NCBI GenBank assembly: GCA_963719005.1
Contig: CAVRAR010000017.1
Span: 124,001-188,000 of the forward strand
Length of the DNA stretch: 64,000 bases
Source: G963675935 sp963719005
GTDB lineage: Bacteria > Planctomycetota > Planctomycetia > Pirellulales > Thermoguttaceae
Direction: 5' to 3'
The translations under genes were made by a program, and so were the position numbers. Below the pieces are notes generated by a model. The model did no database searches. It saw only the letters and a program-made list of their open reading frames with translations, and was not told the DNA's origin. Each line of letters opens with the position of its first letter. The stretch's first letter is position 1. Shown here piece after piece: positions 9,088-18,144 of this stretch.

Positions 9088-9724
9088 TTGAAAGTGCCTC
9101 CGGAGAAAGTGAAACCTGTTGTAAAGACGCGGAATACGAGAGCGAGACGCACAACACCGCTTCCGAACATGCCGGAAAAGGTCGGCATAAGCGACACCTA
9201 CGTCCCTAGGAATTCATTAGACAAAAAAACCGTAGATTTCAGGAGAATAACGGGCTGAAACGCTGACCGCCCTTGCGGTCGCAACCGCCGTGATCGGAGC
9301 CAAGACGCCGGCAAGACTCCATCGCCGTCAAATCATCGATCATTTTCCTGGGGTGAAGGGACACAGAGAGCCTCCCTTCCCTCTTACCAACTCTGTCAAG
9401 ACGGTCGCAAACGACCGCAATTTCATTTGCCAGCCTAACACCCGCCAATACCAGAGTCAACGCAATTGTGCCGACGGCTGGAATTCTGGGACCGGTCGAT
9501 GCTCCCCGCCGTCGCCATTCTAACTCGTCGCTAACAAACCCTTCATTGTGGTGGCAACAAAAGCTTCGCTGGTATTGCCGAGGACTGCCGCGGCCGCAGC
9601 AACGCTCTTTTTGGCTGGCACCATCGACCAATCGGTCGGCGGAGCAGGCATTTGTGCCTGCCAAATATGCGTTTGGCCCGGCCGAGAAGAATGCCTGCCC
9701 GTCGCTGGGAAATGCGGAATGGCG
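9088..9724. other. Intergenic region without a supported gene
   Basis: In 637 bases I see only short overlapping open frames with no family signal, no ribosome site and no repeat of note. The first 150 bases presumably hold the promoter of the PEP-CTERM gene. Confidence 0.4.
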
Positions 9725-10068
9725 CTAACCGTAAAGCCCGCGAGCCGCCATGTAGGCCGCCACGGCAAGCAGACTGGCCGCGGCGATCGTCTGGGATCGC
9801 GTCGGCCAACGAAGCATGGCGAACATCGAGGCGGCGAAGATCAGCGTGGCGCCGACGTCGCCCCAGCGGACCAGCGGATAGGCGTACGCCGTGTCGGAGA
9901 AGGGCCAGCAGAGCGGAACGCCCCAGATCGGCTGGCCTCTGCCGGCGGAGAAGACGATGTCCATCAGTAGATGGCTGTAAGCCGCGACGACGCCGACCAG
10001 GATCCACAATCCGAGCCTCGCAACCGACCGTTGCGACGGCGGCTGTAGAGGTTGTGGTGGCAGGTTTA

Positions 10069-10975
10069 GAGGTTCTAACAAAACTCCAGTACGCGGTTCC
10101 AGCAGATCATGGCACAACCGATGATTAGGAACGCATCGTGAATGTCCGGTCGTTTCTCGTAACGCACCCGCAGACGACGCCAGTTGAAGAGCCAATCGAA
10201 GCAGGCTTCAACGACGTAGCGGAATTTGCCCAGGCCGCTGCCGTGCTCGGTGTTGCGGTGAGCAACCAGCGGCTTGATTCTCCGCTTGCGCAGGGGTTTA
10301 CGAATCTTGGCTTCCGCATCATAGGCTCGATCCGCGAGCAGTTCATCGGGACGCTTGCGCGGTGCGCCGCGAGGTTGCTTGATCGGTGGAACTGCGTTGA
10401 CCAAAGGAATAGCCATCTCCGAATCGTGGCAATTCGCGCCGGTGTGGGTAATGGCCAGAGGCGTGCCGCTGCCGTCCACCATCAGATGACGCTTCGAGCC
10501 ATTCTTGCCTCGATCCGTGGGATTTGGGCCCGTTTTTGCCCCCCAAAAACTGCTCGCACGGAGCAACTGTCGATCGCGGATGTTGACCAGTCGATTTGGC
10601 CTGCCAATCCCAATTCGTCCAAAAGTAGCTTCCATATCCGCTTCCAGACACCAGCCACGTGCCAGTCGCGGAGTCGTCGCCAGCACGTCATGCCGCATCC
10701 GCAGCCCAACTCCTGCGGAAGATATTCCCACGGACAACCCGTTTTCAATACGAAGAGAATCCCCGTGAGCGCCGCACGATCGGAAACTCGCGGTCGGCCT
10801 CCTTTCGGCTTGCCGCGTTCGCGCGGCAGCAAAGGCTTGATTCGCTCCCAAAGCGCATCGGGCAGCAGTGGCTTGGCCATAATATCCTCCCTGACATATC
10901 TGTTGGTTGACCAGGTTAGCCCGAGAGTTTAGCAACATTGGACAGATCAGGAAATACTGGTTTTGTTAGAACCTC
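10069..10975 (-). mobile_element. IS5-family element, copy 1 (907 bp)
   Basis: The element ends in a perfect 16-bp inverted repeat GAGGTTCTAACAAAAC and is flanked by the 3-bp target duplication TTA (10066-10068 and 10976-10978). It encodes a two-frame transposase on the minus strand. Size, TNA-type target and two-frame layout fit the IS427/IS1031 groups of IS5. Copy 2 at 48972-49878 has the same length and differs at one visible base (T10398 versus C49301). Confidence 0.95.
10075..10880 (-). CDS. IS5-family transposase, made by -1 frameshift
   Basis: The first frame (10880 to 10482) carries the winged N-terminal part 'LLPDALWERIKPLLP', 'GRPRVSDRAALTGILFVLKTGCPW' and the first catalytic Asp ('STSAIDSCSVRA'). 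The second frame, ending at 10075, carries 'GKNGSKRHLMVDGSGTPLAI', 'LLADRAYDAEAIR'-like text with the second Asp, and 'FRYVVEACFDWLFNWRRL' with the Glu. The frames join at a T5G6 run (10539-10549, minus strand) where a -1 slip gives one 268-residue DDE transposase. Both copies share this junction, so it is a programmed shift rather than an error. Confidence 0.88.
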
Positions 10976-11298
10976 TTAGACGTCTTGCGAGCCAGCGTTG
11001 GATTCGCGTGAGAGCGTCGGTGTAGTACGCGGCAGCGGACACCACTGCCGCGGCCAGGCCGGCCACGAGCAGGTTGTGTGCCCAGAGCCGGTGCCCTTCG
11101 GCGTAGCATTGCGGCCCGAGAAGGATTGTGAGCCCGTCGAAATCGGGCAGCACGGCGGCGAACCCCGCCAACGCGACGATCTGCCATCCGTGCCGCCGCC
11201 GAAGCCCCAGCGCCAGCATGCCGTTGATTCCAACCATCGCGTGTTCGTAGATCGTCATGAACGCATTGCCAACGCGTCAGGCCGCGGCCGACAAGTCG

Positions 11299-12312
11299 TT
11301 ACAGTGCTCTCTTCGCATCGATCGCCTGATCGTCGTTGCGGCTGCCAAGATACAGATGCACCGTCGGGTCGATCGAATAGCTGATCGATTGGACGGAGCC
11401 GTCGCAAAAAGCCATATTGAAGTTGTTGGCGTGCGCGCTGCCAAAGTATCCACAAAGGTACAGCCCCGCAGTATCTTGTAACGGCATATAGCAGGTCCAG
11501 CCATGCCAATCGAGGTCGTCGCCCCCAAGCGGCGGGTCGTCGTCATTGTAGCTGTCGCCGGTGTAGTAGTAGTCGGGATCACAGTATTTCTCACCTACTA
11601 AATACGTGCAACTCGTACCGTCGGTAATGTCGGCGATCCTCACTTGGCTGCACTGGTGGTTGATTCCGTTGCAGTTTTTAAAGTCGCCTAGACTCAGGAA
11701 GCCACTCTTGCCAGGCCCCACCGGTCCGCCGGGCCAGGGGGTTGGCCACGTGGATGGTCCACCGCCCCACATGATTTCCACCGAGCCGCCATTGGTTGCG
11801 TAGTCAAAGCGGCACCATCCGACGTTCAGGTCGCTCGGTTTCGAGCAGTTGATCGGCCAACTCCGACTCGATCGAACCGCATACACGAGCGCCTGACGCC
11901 GGCTAGGACACATCCATACCGACAAGGGCGTCTGATTCATTTGCAGAGCCAGATCGTTTTTCTGTGTTGAGCCATCGGCCAGGCCCAGGCCGAGATCGTG
12001 CAATGGTTGTTGATCCATGTAGGGCAGGCAGTTGTAGCCGAAGCCGCCCGGCTGGCTCATTCCGAAGCCGTCGTCCGGGCTGCCGACCCACATGAAGCTC
12101 CAACCGCCAGTGGGAAACCAACCGTTGGCGTGTTCGTGGCCGAGCGCCGCCAGAGCGATTTGCTTGAGGTTGTTTGTGCATTGCACCCTTCTGGCCGCCT
12201 CGCGCGCCGCTTGCACCGCCGGCAACAACAACGCGATCAGGATGCCGATGATCGTGATCACCACAAGCAATTCGACCAACGTAAAACCGAATTCTTTTGA
12301 TCTGTGCTTCAT
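11299..12312 (-). CDS. DUF1559 protein with prepilin-type N-terminus (copy 1)
   Basis: Start at 12312 gives the 337-residue product 'MKHRSKEFGFTLVELLVVITIIGILIALLLPAVQAAREAARR'. This has the type II pseudopilin cleavage site (G|FTLVE) and hydrophobic helix followed by the DUF1559 body ('NNLKQIALA', 'WMCPSRR', 'VRIADITDGTSCTYLVGEKY', 'SAHANNFNMAFCDGSV'). These proteins are heavily amplified in planctomycetes and are probably minor pilins or secretion pseudopilins. It is the last gene of the sigma-FecR-DUF1559 cassette 14721 to 11299, on the same strand, and the cassette is repeated at 51459-54750. Confidence 0.93.
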   Translation of the reverse strand: MKHRSKEFGFTLVELLVVITIIGILIALLLPAVQAAREAARRVQCTNNLKQIALAALGHEHANGWFPTGGWSFMWVGSPDDGFGMSQPGGFGYNCLPYMDQQPLHDLGLGLADGSTQKNDLALQMNQTPLSVWMCPSRRQALVYAVRSSRSWPINCSKPSDLNVGWCRFDYATNGGSVEIMWGGGPSTWPTPWPGGPVGPGKSGFLSLGDFKNCNGINHQCSQVRIADITDGTSCTYLVGEKYCDPDYYYTGDSYNDDDPPLGGDDLDWHGWTCYMPLQDTAGLYLCGYFGSAHANNFNMAFCDGSVQSISYSIDPTVHLYLGSRNDDQAIDAKRAL

Positions 12313-12502
12313 GTCGCTGTCCTTTCGATGAAGAAAATGAAGGCGCCTCCACAAACGATGCGAACATCTCGCCTTCCGGGCGCTCGCCAGTGGGTGCTAT
12401 ACACAAATAGACGCTCCTGAACGCGTGCTTGCCGATCGCATCTCCATCTCCTGCCGCCAACTACCTTCTTTCCGACAACTTATCGCTGCTGGCCGCTTGA
12501 CC

Positions 12503-14197
12503 TTACTTCCATGACGTGCGCGGCACTTTGCCCTCAGGTTCATCACCGGCCAAACCCGGATCCTTCGCGGCGTGCCCCTCCAACTCGGCGCGGAAGCTCA
12601 TTCGACTGCCGAGAACGCGACGCTGAGCGGGTGGTTGGGCAGGATTCGAGTTCAATACGTCGAATTCCAGCACATTTGTCCCCCTTACGAACCCCGAGGA
12701 CACTTGGAAGCTGGTCCATTCGAAGAACGGTCCGGTGTCTCGGTGCCGAGGAACGCTCAGACGGCGACCGTTTAGACGGATGCTAACGATATGATCGTCG
12801 CCCATGAACTTGCCTCGTACCACGGCCGTCAACGGCAGCATTCCGGTCAAATCGAACGTCGTGCGAAATACGTAGACGACGTCTTGCGGAACCTCGACAG
12901 CCCCGGGCAAAAGTGAAATCCATTGCGAGTGAGCCGGATCATCCGGCATGAAAGTGCCATCGCGCCATCCCCTGACCACGGCCGCCCGCGGCTTGAAACC
13001 GGGGTCGTCGCTGCGGGCGGCAAGCTGCCAGTGCGGGTCCGCCTGACCCCCTTTCAAGCCCACGCCGGTGTTGAACAGCAGGATCGGAACCGACCTGGGC
13101 AATTCGCGCACGAGCGTGTCCTTTTCATTCGCTTGGCGAACCAAGGCGACAACCCCATCTTTGCCGGTTTCCACTCGGGCCGATTCGTTCGCTGTCAGTA
13201 AGATCGTCTTGGAGTCGCCGGCGCCGAGGATCCGCATCTCGACCTTGCCTTGGTACACGCGTGTCTTGCTGACGCCGGACTCATCGACTTCTACGCCGAA
13301 CTCCGTGCCAAGATCGGTGATTTTGGCGGTGGGAGTACGAACGGAGAAGAGAGGAGAGGGGAGAGAGGACAGGGGAGAGGGCGGAAGGCGGAAGGAAGAG
13401 GGAGATTGATGACTGATGATCGTTGATTGCTGATTTGCAGCGATTCTTTCTATCTGCCCGCTGCGTCTTCCCCTCTCCTCTCTCCCCTCTCCTCTCTCCC
13501 CCCTCTTCTCCACCCTGGCCGTCAGCCGGCCTAGCGAGAGGTAGCCGCCGCTCTGCGATTCGACGTTGTACGTGCAGGGGCCTTGGAGAATGACGTGAGC
13601 GCCGCTGTGGTAGCTGATTTCCATCAGTCCGGCGACCAGGGCGTACTTCCGGCCCAAGGGGACATCAGCGTCAGCGACGGTTCCCGTCTTGGGGTTCGCC
13701 CATCGGCAACCAATCGTGCCCGTAACGCGGCCGACAAAGACGACTTTAGACTCGGTGGGGACGTCCGTCGGTGTGGGCCGCGGGCCGACTTGGACGGATT
13801 TCCAACCGTCGAACCGAGCAATGGACATCTGGCGTTGCCAGCCGATCAGCAGTCCGATTGCGATGATTAGAGCCGCCAACGAGTAGGAGAACAAATAGCC
13901 GCCGGGCGAAGATAGACCCGTGAGAAGTGGAGCATGGGCTACGGACAACGAAGGTGCCTCAAAAATGACGGGAAGAGTGGAGGCGGAAGGCACTGCCGCC
14001 TCGGCGTCTTGCCAACGCCAGAGCAGCAGACCGTGCATGCGAAAGTACGTGGCGTAACGCCGGGCGGCGTCTTCGTCAGCCAGCAGCAGCGCATTCAGCC
14101 GGGCGTACTGCTCGGCCCCGATCGTGCCGTTGCAGACCGCTTCGGCCAGCGACCAAAGCTCGCAGTTGTCGGCCGATTGTTCTTCCGGCGGAGTCAT
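12503..14197 (-). CDS. FecR-type membrane anti-sigma/signal protein (copy 1)
   Basis: Start at 14197, 11 bases after the sigma gene stop, is the first ATG consistent with the family. The 564-residue product has an N-terminal cytoplasmic helical part ('LWSLAEAVCNGTIGAEQYARLNALL...ARRYATYFRMH'), one transmembrane helix ('LFSYSLAALIIAIGLLIGW', about 98-116) and a FecR domain ('GCRWAN...LGRKYALVAGLMEISYHSGAHVILQGPCTYNV', 'TPTAKITDLGTEFGVEV'), then a C-terminal beta domain. Family role: senses an envelope signal and controls the partner ECF sigma factor. Oddity: about 45 low-complexity residues between 'LTARVEK' and 'VRTPTA' are encoded by a purine/pyrimidine inverted repeat (13343-13514), as in the paralogue. 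Confidence 0.88.
   Translation of the reverse strand: MTPPEEQSADNCELWSLAEAVCNGTIGAEQYARLNALLLADEDAARRYATYFRMHGLLLWRWQDAEAAVPSASTLPVIFEAPSLSVAHAPLLTGLSSPGGYLFSYSLAALIIAIGLLIGWQRQMSIARFDGWKSVQVGPRPTPTDVPTESKVVFVGRVTGTIGCRWANPKTGTVADADVPLGRKYALVAGLMEISYHSGAHVILQGPCTYNVESQSGGYLSLGRLTARVEKRGERGEGREERGRRSGQIERIAANQQSTIISHQSPSSFRLPPSPLSSLPSPLFSVRTPTAKITDLGTEFGVEVDESGVSKTRVYQGKVEMRILGAGDSKTILLTANESARVETGKDGVVALVRQANEKDTLVRELPRSVPILLFNTGVGLKGGQADPHWQLAARSDDPGFKPRAAVVRGWRDGTFMPDDPAHSQWISLLPGAVEVPQDVVYVFRTTFDLTGMLPLTAVVRGKFMGDDHIVSIRLNGRRLSVPRHRDTGPFFEWTSFQVSSGFVRGTNVLEFDVLNSNPAQPPAQRRVLGSRMSFRAELEGHAAKDPGLAGDEPEGKVPRTSWK
13343..13514. repeat. Purine-rich/pyrimidine-rich inverted element (family C) in fecR copy 1
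   Basis: A GAGAGGAGAGGGGAGAGAGG-like arm, an AT-richer core with GATTGATGACTGATGATCG, and a CTCCCCTCTCCTCTCTCCCC-like arm. It is translated in frame within the fecR gene. The same kind of element sits at the same codon region in fecR copy 2 (53361-53500), and an arm lies in the Hsp70-like gene near 61965. Confidence 0.75.
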
Positions 14198-14208
14198 CGA
14201 ATGCACCC

Positions 14209-14721
14209 CTAAACTTGTGCTGCATTCTCCATACAGTCGATCAAGATCCGGCGTATGCGCTCCAAACGTTTGTAGAGCGTATTGGCGTCGAGACTGAGCC
14301 GCGCCGCAAGATCCTTCATGGCGCCATGATGGGCGTAGCATCGCATGAGCGTCTCCCGTTTCTCGGCCGGAAGCAACTCCAGGCAATTCGTCAATCGATC
14401 GAGCAGCGCTTCGATTTGGCCGGCCGCCCTCAATTGAACGCTTGCCAACGAATCGATCACGGCGTCGTCGAGTTGCATTCGCTCGCGAGGGTGGGCACGG
14501 CGAAACCGCCGCACCTCGTTCAACGCGAAACCGCACGCCCACGAAAAAAACTCTCGCCCCAGATCGTATTCCGCCTGCTTTTCCAGCAACGCCAGACAGG
14601 TTTGCTGATGAACGTCCGCAGCGTCATCCCGGTTGGGTATCAGCGTGACGATGTACGCGAAGATATCCTTCTGATGCCGGAGAAACAGCTCGTTAAACGG
14701 TTTTGGTGACGGAAGACTCAT
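14209..14721 (-). CDS. ECF sigma factor (planctomycete/verrucomicrobial type), copy 1
   Basis: The 170-residue product has sigma region 2 ('FNELFLRHQKDIFAYIVTLIPNRDDAADVHQQTCLALLEK', 'FFSWACGFALNEVRRFRR') and region 4 ('LLPAEKRETLMRCYAHHGAMKDLAARLSLDANTLYKRLERIRRILIDCM'). It is close to the Rhodopirellula/Verrucomicrobium ECF subfamily. It directs RNA polymerase to its regulon, which likely includes this cassette. It is followed after 11 bases by its FecR-type partner. Confidence 0.93.
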   Translation of the reverse strand: MSLPSPKPFNELFLRHQKDIFAYIVTLIPNRDDAADVHQQTCLALLEKQAEYDLGREFFSWACGFALNEVRRFRRAHPRERMQLDDAVIDSLASVQLRAAGQIEALLDRLTNCLELLPAEKRETLMRCYAHHGAMKDLAARLSLDANTLYKRLERIRRILIDCMENAAQV

Positions 14722-14965
14722 GTTTCAACTGATTCTTTGCCATCCCCCCGTCGTGAGGCCGCTGATACCGCAACGAAAGAACCCCATCTTATTATCGCGC
14801 CGAAGCCGCAAAACCTGACCGAGGCGGCCCCTGCTTCCTCTGATGGCTACACCACCCCGCCCGTCGGCGCCGGGGACACGCGAGCTGTTGTCATGCTAAA
14901 GCATAACCACGGGCTGGGCAACGCGGCCCCGTCACTCTTCGCGGATCATCAACCCAAGAAACGCA

Positions 14966-14998
14966 GGCGGCCGAACCTCTTCATGAAGTTCGGCCGCC
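14966..14998 (-). terminator. Hairpin terminator candidate after the YTV gene
   Basis: An 11-bp perfect stem (GGCGGCCGAAC with GTTCGGCCGCC) and 11-base loop lie about 65 bases past the YTV gene stop in its direction of transcription, followed on the minus strand by GCGTTTCTT, a weak U-tract. It could also be a palindromic repeat. Confidence 0.5.
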
Positions 14999-15063
14999 CT
15001 TCTTCGTTAGACCAAGCCTCCGGCCCTTTGCCGGAAGGCGTTAACATTTCCCAGCCGCTCGGG

Positions 15064-17205
15064 CTAGTTGCAGCACGCCGGAGCACACGTCCGCGGGGCT
15101 TCGCAGCACGGCGGAACCGGGCAGCATACCTGCACCGGTACCTGCTTGCACACCACCACCGGAACGCACTTCGTCACCGTGTAAGGCACTTGCACCGGAA
15201 CCAGCCTCGTGCAGTTGATCGTCTTCGTGTAGCACACCGGCTTGCACACCGTGTACGGCACTTGCTTGACGCACTGCTCGGCCACCATGTGGCAGACCTG
15301 ATAGGTGCAGGTCTTCACGCGAGTCTCGGGAACCATCCGGCAAACCGTATAGTTGCAGGTCTGCACGCGGTTCTCGCGGACCATGTGGCATTCCTTCCAG
15401 CACACGGTCTTCACGCGAGTCTCCGGAACCATCTTGCACACCTGGTAGGTGCAGGTCTTCACGCGAGTCTCGGGAACCATGTGGCAGACCTGATAGGTGC
15501 AGGTCTTCACGCGAGTCTCGGGAACCATCCGGCAAACCGTATAGTTGCAGGTCTGCACGCGGTTCTCGCGGACCATGTGGCATTCCTTCCAGCACACGGT
15601 CTTCACGCGAGTCTCCGGAACCATCTTGCACACCTGGTAGGTGCAGGTCTTCACGCGAGTCTCGGGAACCATCTTGCATACCGTATAGGTGCAAGTCTTC
15701 ACGCGAGTCTCGGGAACCATCCGGCAAACCGTATAGTTGCAGGTCTGCACGCGGTTCTCGCGGACCATGTGGCATTCCTTCCAGCACACGGTCTTCACGC
15801 GAGTCTCGGGGACCATGTGGCAGACCTGATAGGTGCAGGTCTTCACGCGAGTCTCCGGAACCATCCGGCAAACCGTGTAAGGAATCTGCTTCTCGCAAAG
15901 CTCCTTCACCATGTGGCACACCTGGTACGTGCAGGTCTTGACCCGCTCCTCCGGAACCATCCGGCAGACGGTGTAGGGAACCGTCTTCACGCAGGTCTCG
16001 CGGACGTACTTCACGCACTCGATCTGCCGCTGTTGGACCTCGGGCACCCACACACGGCACTGGCAGGTCGGGGCGCACGGGCAGCACGCATTGCAGGTGC
16101 ACGCCGGCTCGCAGCAGGCAACTCGGGTTTCCCAATGCCCGCAGCAAACGTTGATCGTCTTGCAGTAATGAACGGGCTTGCAAACCTGATAGCACACTTC
16201 ACGCTCGCAGCACTCCTGCACCGGCACGCACACCGTGTAGTGAATCTCCTTGGAGCAGGTCTCCCAAACCGGCTTGCACACCGTATATTGGCAAACCTTC
16301 ACTCGGTTCTCATACACCGGCTTGCACACCGTGTAGCAATACTCCTTCGTTCGGGTCTCCCAGACGGGCTTGCACACCGTGTAGCAGACTTCCTTCGACT
16401 TGGTTTCCCAGACCGGCTTGCACACCGTGTAGCAATACTCCTTCGTCCGAGTCTCGTACACCGGCTTGCACACCGTGTAGCAGTACTCTTTCGTCCGAGT
16501 CTCGTACACCGGCTTGCACACCGTGTAGCAGTACTCCTTCGTCCGGGTTTCCCAGACCGGCTTGCACACCGTGTAGCAGACTTCCTTCGACTTGGTTTCC
16601 CAAACCGGCTTGCACACCGTGTAGCAGTACTCTTTCGTCCGAGTCTCGTACACCGGCTTGCACACCGTGTAGCAATACTCCTTCGTCCGAGTTTCCCAGA
16701 CCGGCTTGCACACCGTGTAGCAATATTCCTTCGTCCGGGTTTCCCAGACGGGCTTGCACACCGTGTAGCAGACTTCCTTCGACTTGGTTTCCCAAACCGG
16801 CTTGCACACCGTGTAGCAATACTCCTTCGTCCGAGTCTCGCACACCGGCTTGCACACCGTGTAGCAATACTCCTTCGTCCTGGTTTCCCAGACCGGCTTG
16901 CACACCGTGTAAGTGCATTCCCGATAGCAGGTCTCGGGCACGTACTTCACGCAGTTGACAGTTTTCTGCTCGCAAACCCGCTCCAAGCAGGTCTTGTAGC
17001 AGGTGTACTGTCGCTTTTCGTACACCACCTCTTTGCAGGTCTTCATGACCGTGCAGCACTGCTGTTCGCAGCAAGGTGTGCAGCAGCACTCGGCTCTGCA
17101 GCAACGATACCGCGCCGCACCGCAGTAGCACGCATCCGCCGTGCTTGCCGCGATGGCCAGCAGCACCACCGCGATTAGCGGCAGTCCCAGTAGTAACCTT
17201 CTCAT
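15064..17205 (-). CDS. Cys-rich YTV-repeat cell-envelope protein
   Basis: The 713-residue product starts with a signal peptide ('MRRLLLGLPLIAVVLLAIAAS') and a Cys cluster. It then has about a dozen near-identical 16-residue units of type C-Y-T-V-C-K-P-V-W-E-T-R-T-K-E-Y (residues about 95-300). After a Cys-rich middle (about 320-400) come further units of type C-T-Y-Q-V-C-x-M-V-P-E-T-R-V-K-T. This is the YTV repeat described in Rhodopirellula baltica, a planctomycete-specific cell-wall-associated family. Regular Cys pairs suggest disulphide cross-linking. The DNA repeats are nearly identical, so copy number may be collapsed or unstable. A long opposite-strand frame over this gene is only a shadow of the repeats. 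Confidence 0.92.
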   Translation of the reverse strand: MRRLLLGLPLIAVVLLAIAASTADACYCGAARYRCCRAECCCTPCCEQQCCTVMKTCKEVVYEKRQYTCYKTCLERVCEQKTVNCVKYVPETCYRECTYTVCKPVWETRTKEYCYTVCKPVCETRTKEYCYTVCKPVWETKSKEVCYTVCKPVWETRTKEYCYTVCKPVWETRTKEYCYTVCKPVYETRTKEYCYTVCKPVWETKSKEVCYTVCKPVWETRTKEYCYTVCKPVYETRTKEYCYTVCKPVYETRTKEYCYTVCKPVWETKSKEVCYTVCKPVWETRTKEYCYTVCKPVYENRVKVCQYTVCKPVWETCSKEIHYTVCVPVQECCEREVCYQVCKPVHYCKTINVCCGHWETRVACCEPACTCNACCPCAPTCQCRVWVPEVQQRQIECVKYVRETCVKTVPYTVCRMVPEERVKTCTYQVCHMVKELCEKQIPYTVCRMVPETRVKTCTYQVCHMVPETRVKTVCWKECHMVRENRVQTCNYTVCRMVPETRVKTCTYTVCKMVPETRVKTCTYQVCKMVPETRVKTVCWKECHMVRENRVQTCNYTVCRMVPETRVKTCTYQVCHMVPETRVKTCTYQVCKMVPETRVKTVCWKECHMVRENRVQTCNYTVCRMVPETRVKTCTYQVCHMVAEQCVKQVPYTVCKPVCYTKTINCTRLVPVQVPYTVTKCVPVVVCKQVPVQVCCPVPPCCEAPRTCAPACCN

Positions 17206-17742
17206 CGCATGCCTCCTTCAAGCATCACGAAACCGGGTAGGCTTGGTCTAATGGACGGACTCCGCCTTTAGAGTCCGCCTTCTTATTATTCGGACTACCC
17301 ATATCACCTACATTAGCCGTATTGCCCACAATAAACGCTCAAACCATCCGCCAGCGCCAACGTAGATGACGTAGAGTCCTGAATTTTCGCCAATCATCGT
17401 TTCTATCGTCCAGAATGCGACCTTTGCTTGATGTGCGTCGTGTGAGAATTTTGGGTGTAACGCGGCATATAGGCAGTGCAGGAGTACTTCGACGAGGGCT
17501 CTGATTGCGACGGGTTCGGCAGCGTGGCCGATTCTGATGGCTTTGCGGACTCGTTGACTGCCTTCCCCTAGCCCGGGCGGCGGTGCGCGGCGATGGGATT
17601 TTCGTGGCAAGTGCGGACTTGCTACGATCCCAGGCAGGTGGACTATCCTTGCGGGATCCCCTTGTCGGAACCGGTCAAAAAAAATAGGATAGTGGCGTTG
17701 AAGGGGAACCACCGGCCGACGAAATCGCCGGTGCCCCCCCAC
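17206..17742. other. Intergenic region, possible gene remnant on minus strand
   Basis: An imperfect palindrome with GGACTCCGCC/GAGTCCGCC lies at 17255-17280. A minus-strand frame ending at 17308 reads 'AEPVAIRALVEVLLHCLYAALHP...VAFWTIETMIGENSGLYVIYVG'. It looks protein-like but has no family I know and no good start, so I regard it as at most a remnant. Confidence 0.3.
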
Positions 17743-17813
17743 TACCCGGTGGTGTAATGGTAACACAAGGGATTTTGGTTCCCTCGTTCCAGGTTCGAGT
17801 CCTGGCCGGGTAG
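17743..17813 (+). tRNA. tRNA-Gln (anticodon TTG)
   Basis: Full cloverleaf: acceptor TACCCGG/CCGGGTA, D stem GTGT/ACAC, anticodon stem AGGGA/TCCCT with loop TTTTGGT (anticodon TTG), T stem CAGG/CCTG with loop TTCGAGT, discriminator G. CCA is not encoded. It decodes CAA. Confidence 0.95.
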
Positions 17814-17916
17814 CTCTCTTTTCTCTCCTCTCCCAACGTCCTATTCTTGATTTTCATAAGCTTGGCGGTACGATACCCATACACACACATACACACATTG
17901 AAGTGGTGGGAATCCA

Positions 17917-18144
17917 ATGGCAACCAAGAACATTTCCATCGACTTGGAAGCGTACGAACGCCTGCGTTCCGTCCGACACGAAAACGAATCGTTTAGTCAG
18001 ACGATCAAACGGGTGGTGAAGCCGCCGTTCGATGTAACGGCGTACCTAAAGCGCATTCGAGAATGTCCGCTAAGTGACGAGGCGGCTGTCGCGATCGAAA
18101 AGCACGTTGAGCAGCGTCATAAACCCTCGCAACGGAAGCGCTGA
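17917..18144 (+). CDS. VapB-type antitoxin
   Basis: This 75-residue protein, 'MATKNISIDLEAYERLRSVRHENESFSQTIKRVV...', matches the short archaeal/bacterial VapB (DUF217-like) antitoxins. It has a beta strand plus helix-helix DNA-binding head ('ISIDLEAYERL', 'ESFSQTIKRVV') and a helical toxin-binding tail. Its stop overlaps the start of the PIN toxin by one base. It probably autorepresses the pair. Confidence 0.85.
   Translation: MATKNISIDLEAYERLRSVRHENESFSQTIKRVVKPPFDVTAYLKRIRECPLSDEAAVAIEKHVEQRHKPSQRKR

Larger units (their letters stand above)
9725..11258 (-). pseudogene. Membrane protein gene (YdjM/DUF457-like) interrupted by an IS
   Basis: The N-terminal half (11258 to 10976; 'MTIYEHAMVGINGMLALGLRRRHGWQ', 'AAVLPDFDGLTILLG', 'GHRLWAHNLLVAGLAAAVV') and the C-terminal half (10068 to 9725; 'AAYSHLLMDIVFSAGRGQPIWG', 'WPFSDTAYAYP') flank the IS5-type element. 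Removing the element and one copy of its TTA target repeat gives one unbroken frame of 207 codons across the junction (ARRL-NLPPQ). The pattern of H, D and HLLMD within transmembrane helices fits the LexA-binding/YdjM-like metal-dependent hydrolase family (membrane-bound). The gene should be inactive now. Confidence 0.85.

Noticed and set aside
9239..9664. Possible gene between the PEP-CTERM gene and the broken membrane gene
   Set aside because: No coherent protein, no start signal; overlapping short frames only.
15240..16900. Regular DNA repeats that could be taken for a CRISPR array
   Set aside because: Units are contiguous codon repeats of a protein without unique spacers. No cas gene is in the window.
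14737..17178. An 813-codon open frame on the plus strand over the YTV gene
   Set aside because: It is the antisense reading of a repetitive gene whose minus-strand product has a signal peptide and a known repeat family; the plus frame has no start signal and only repeat-derived text.
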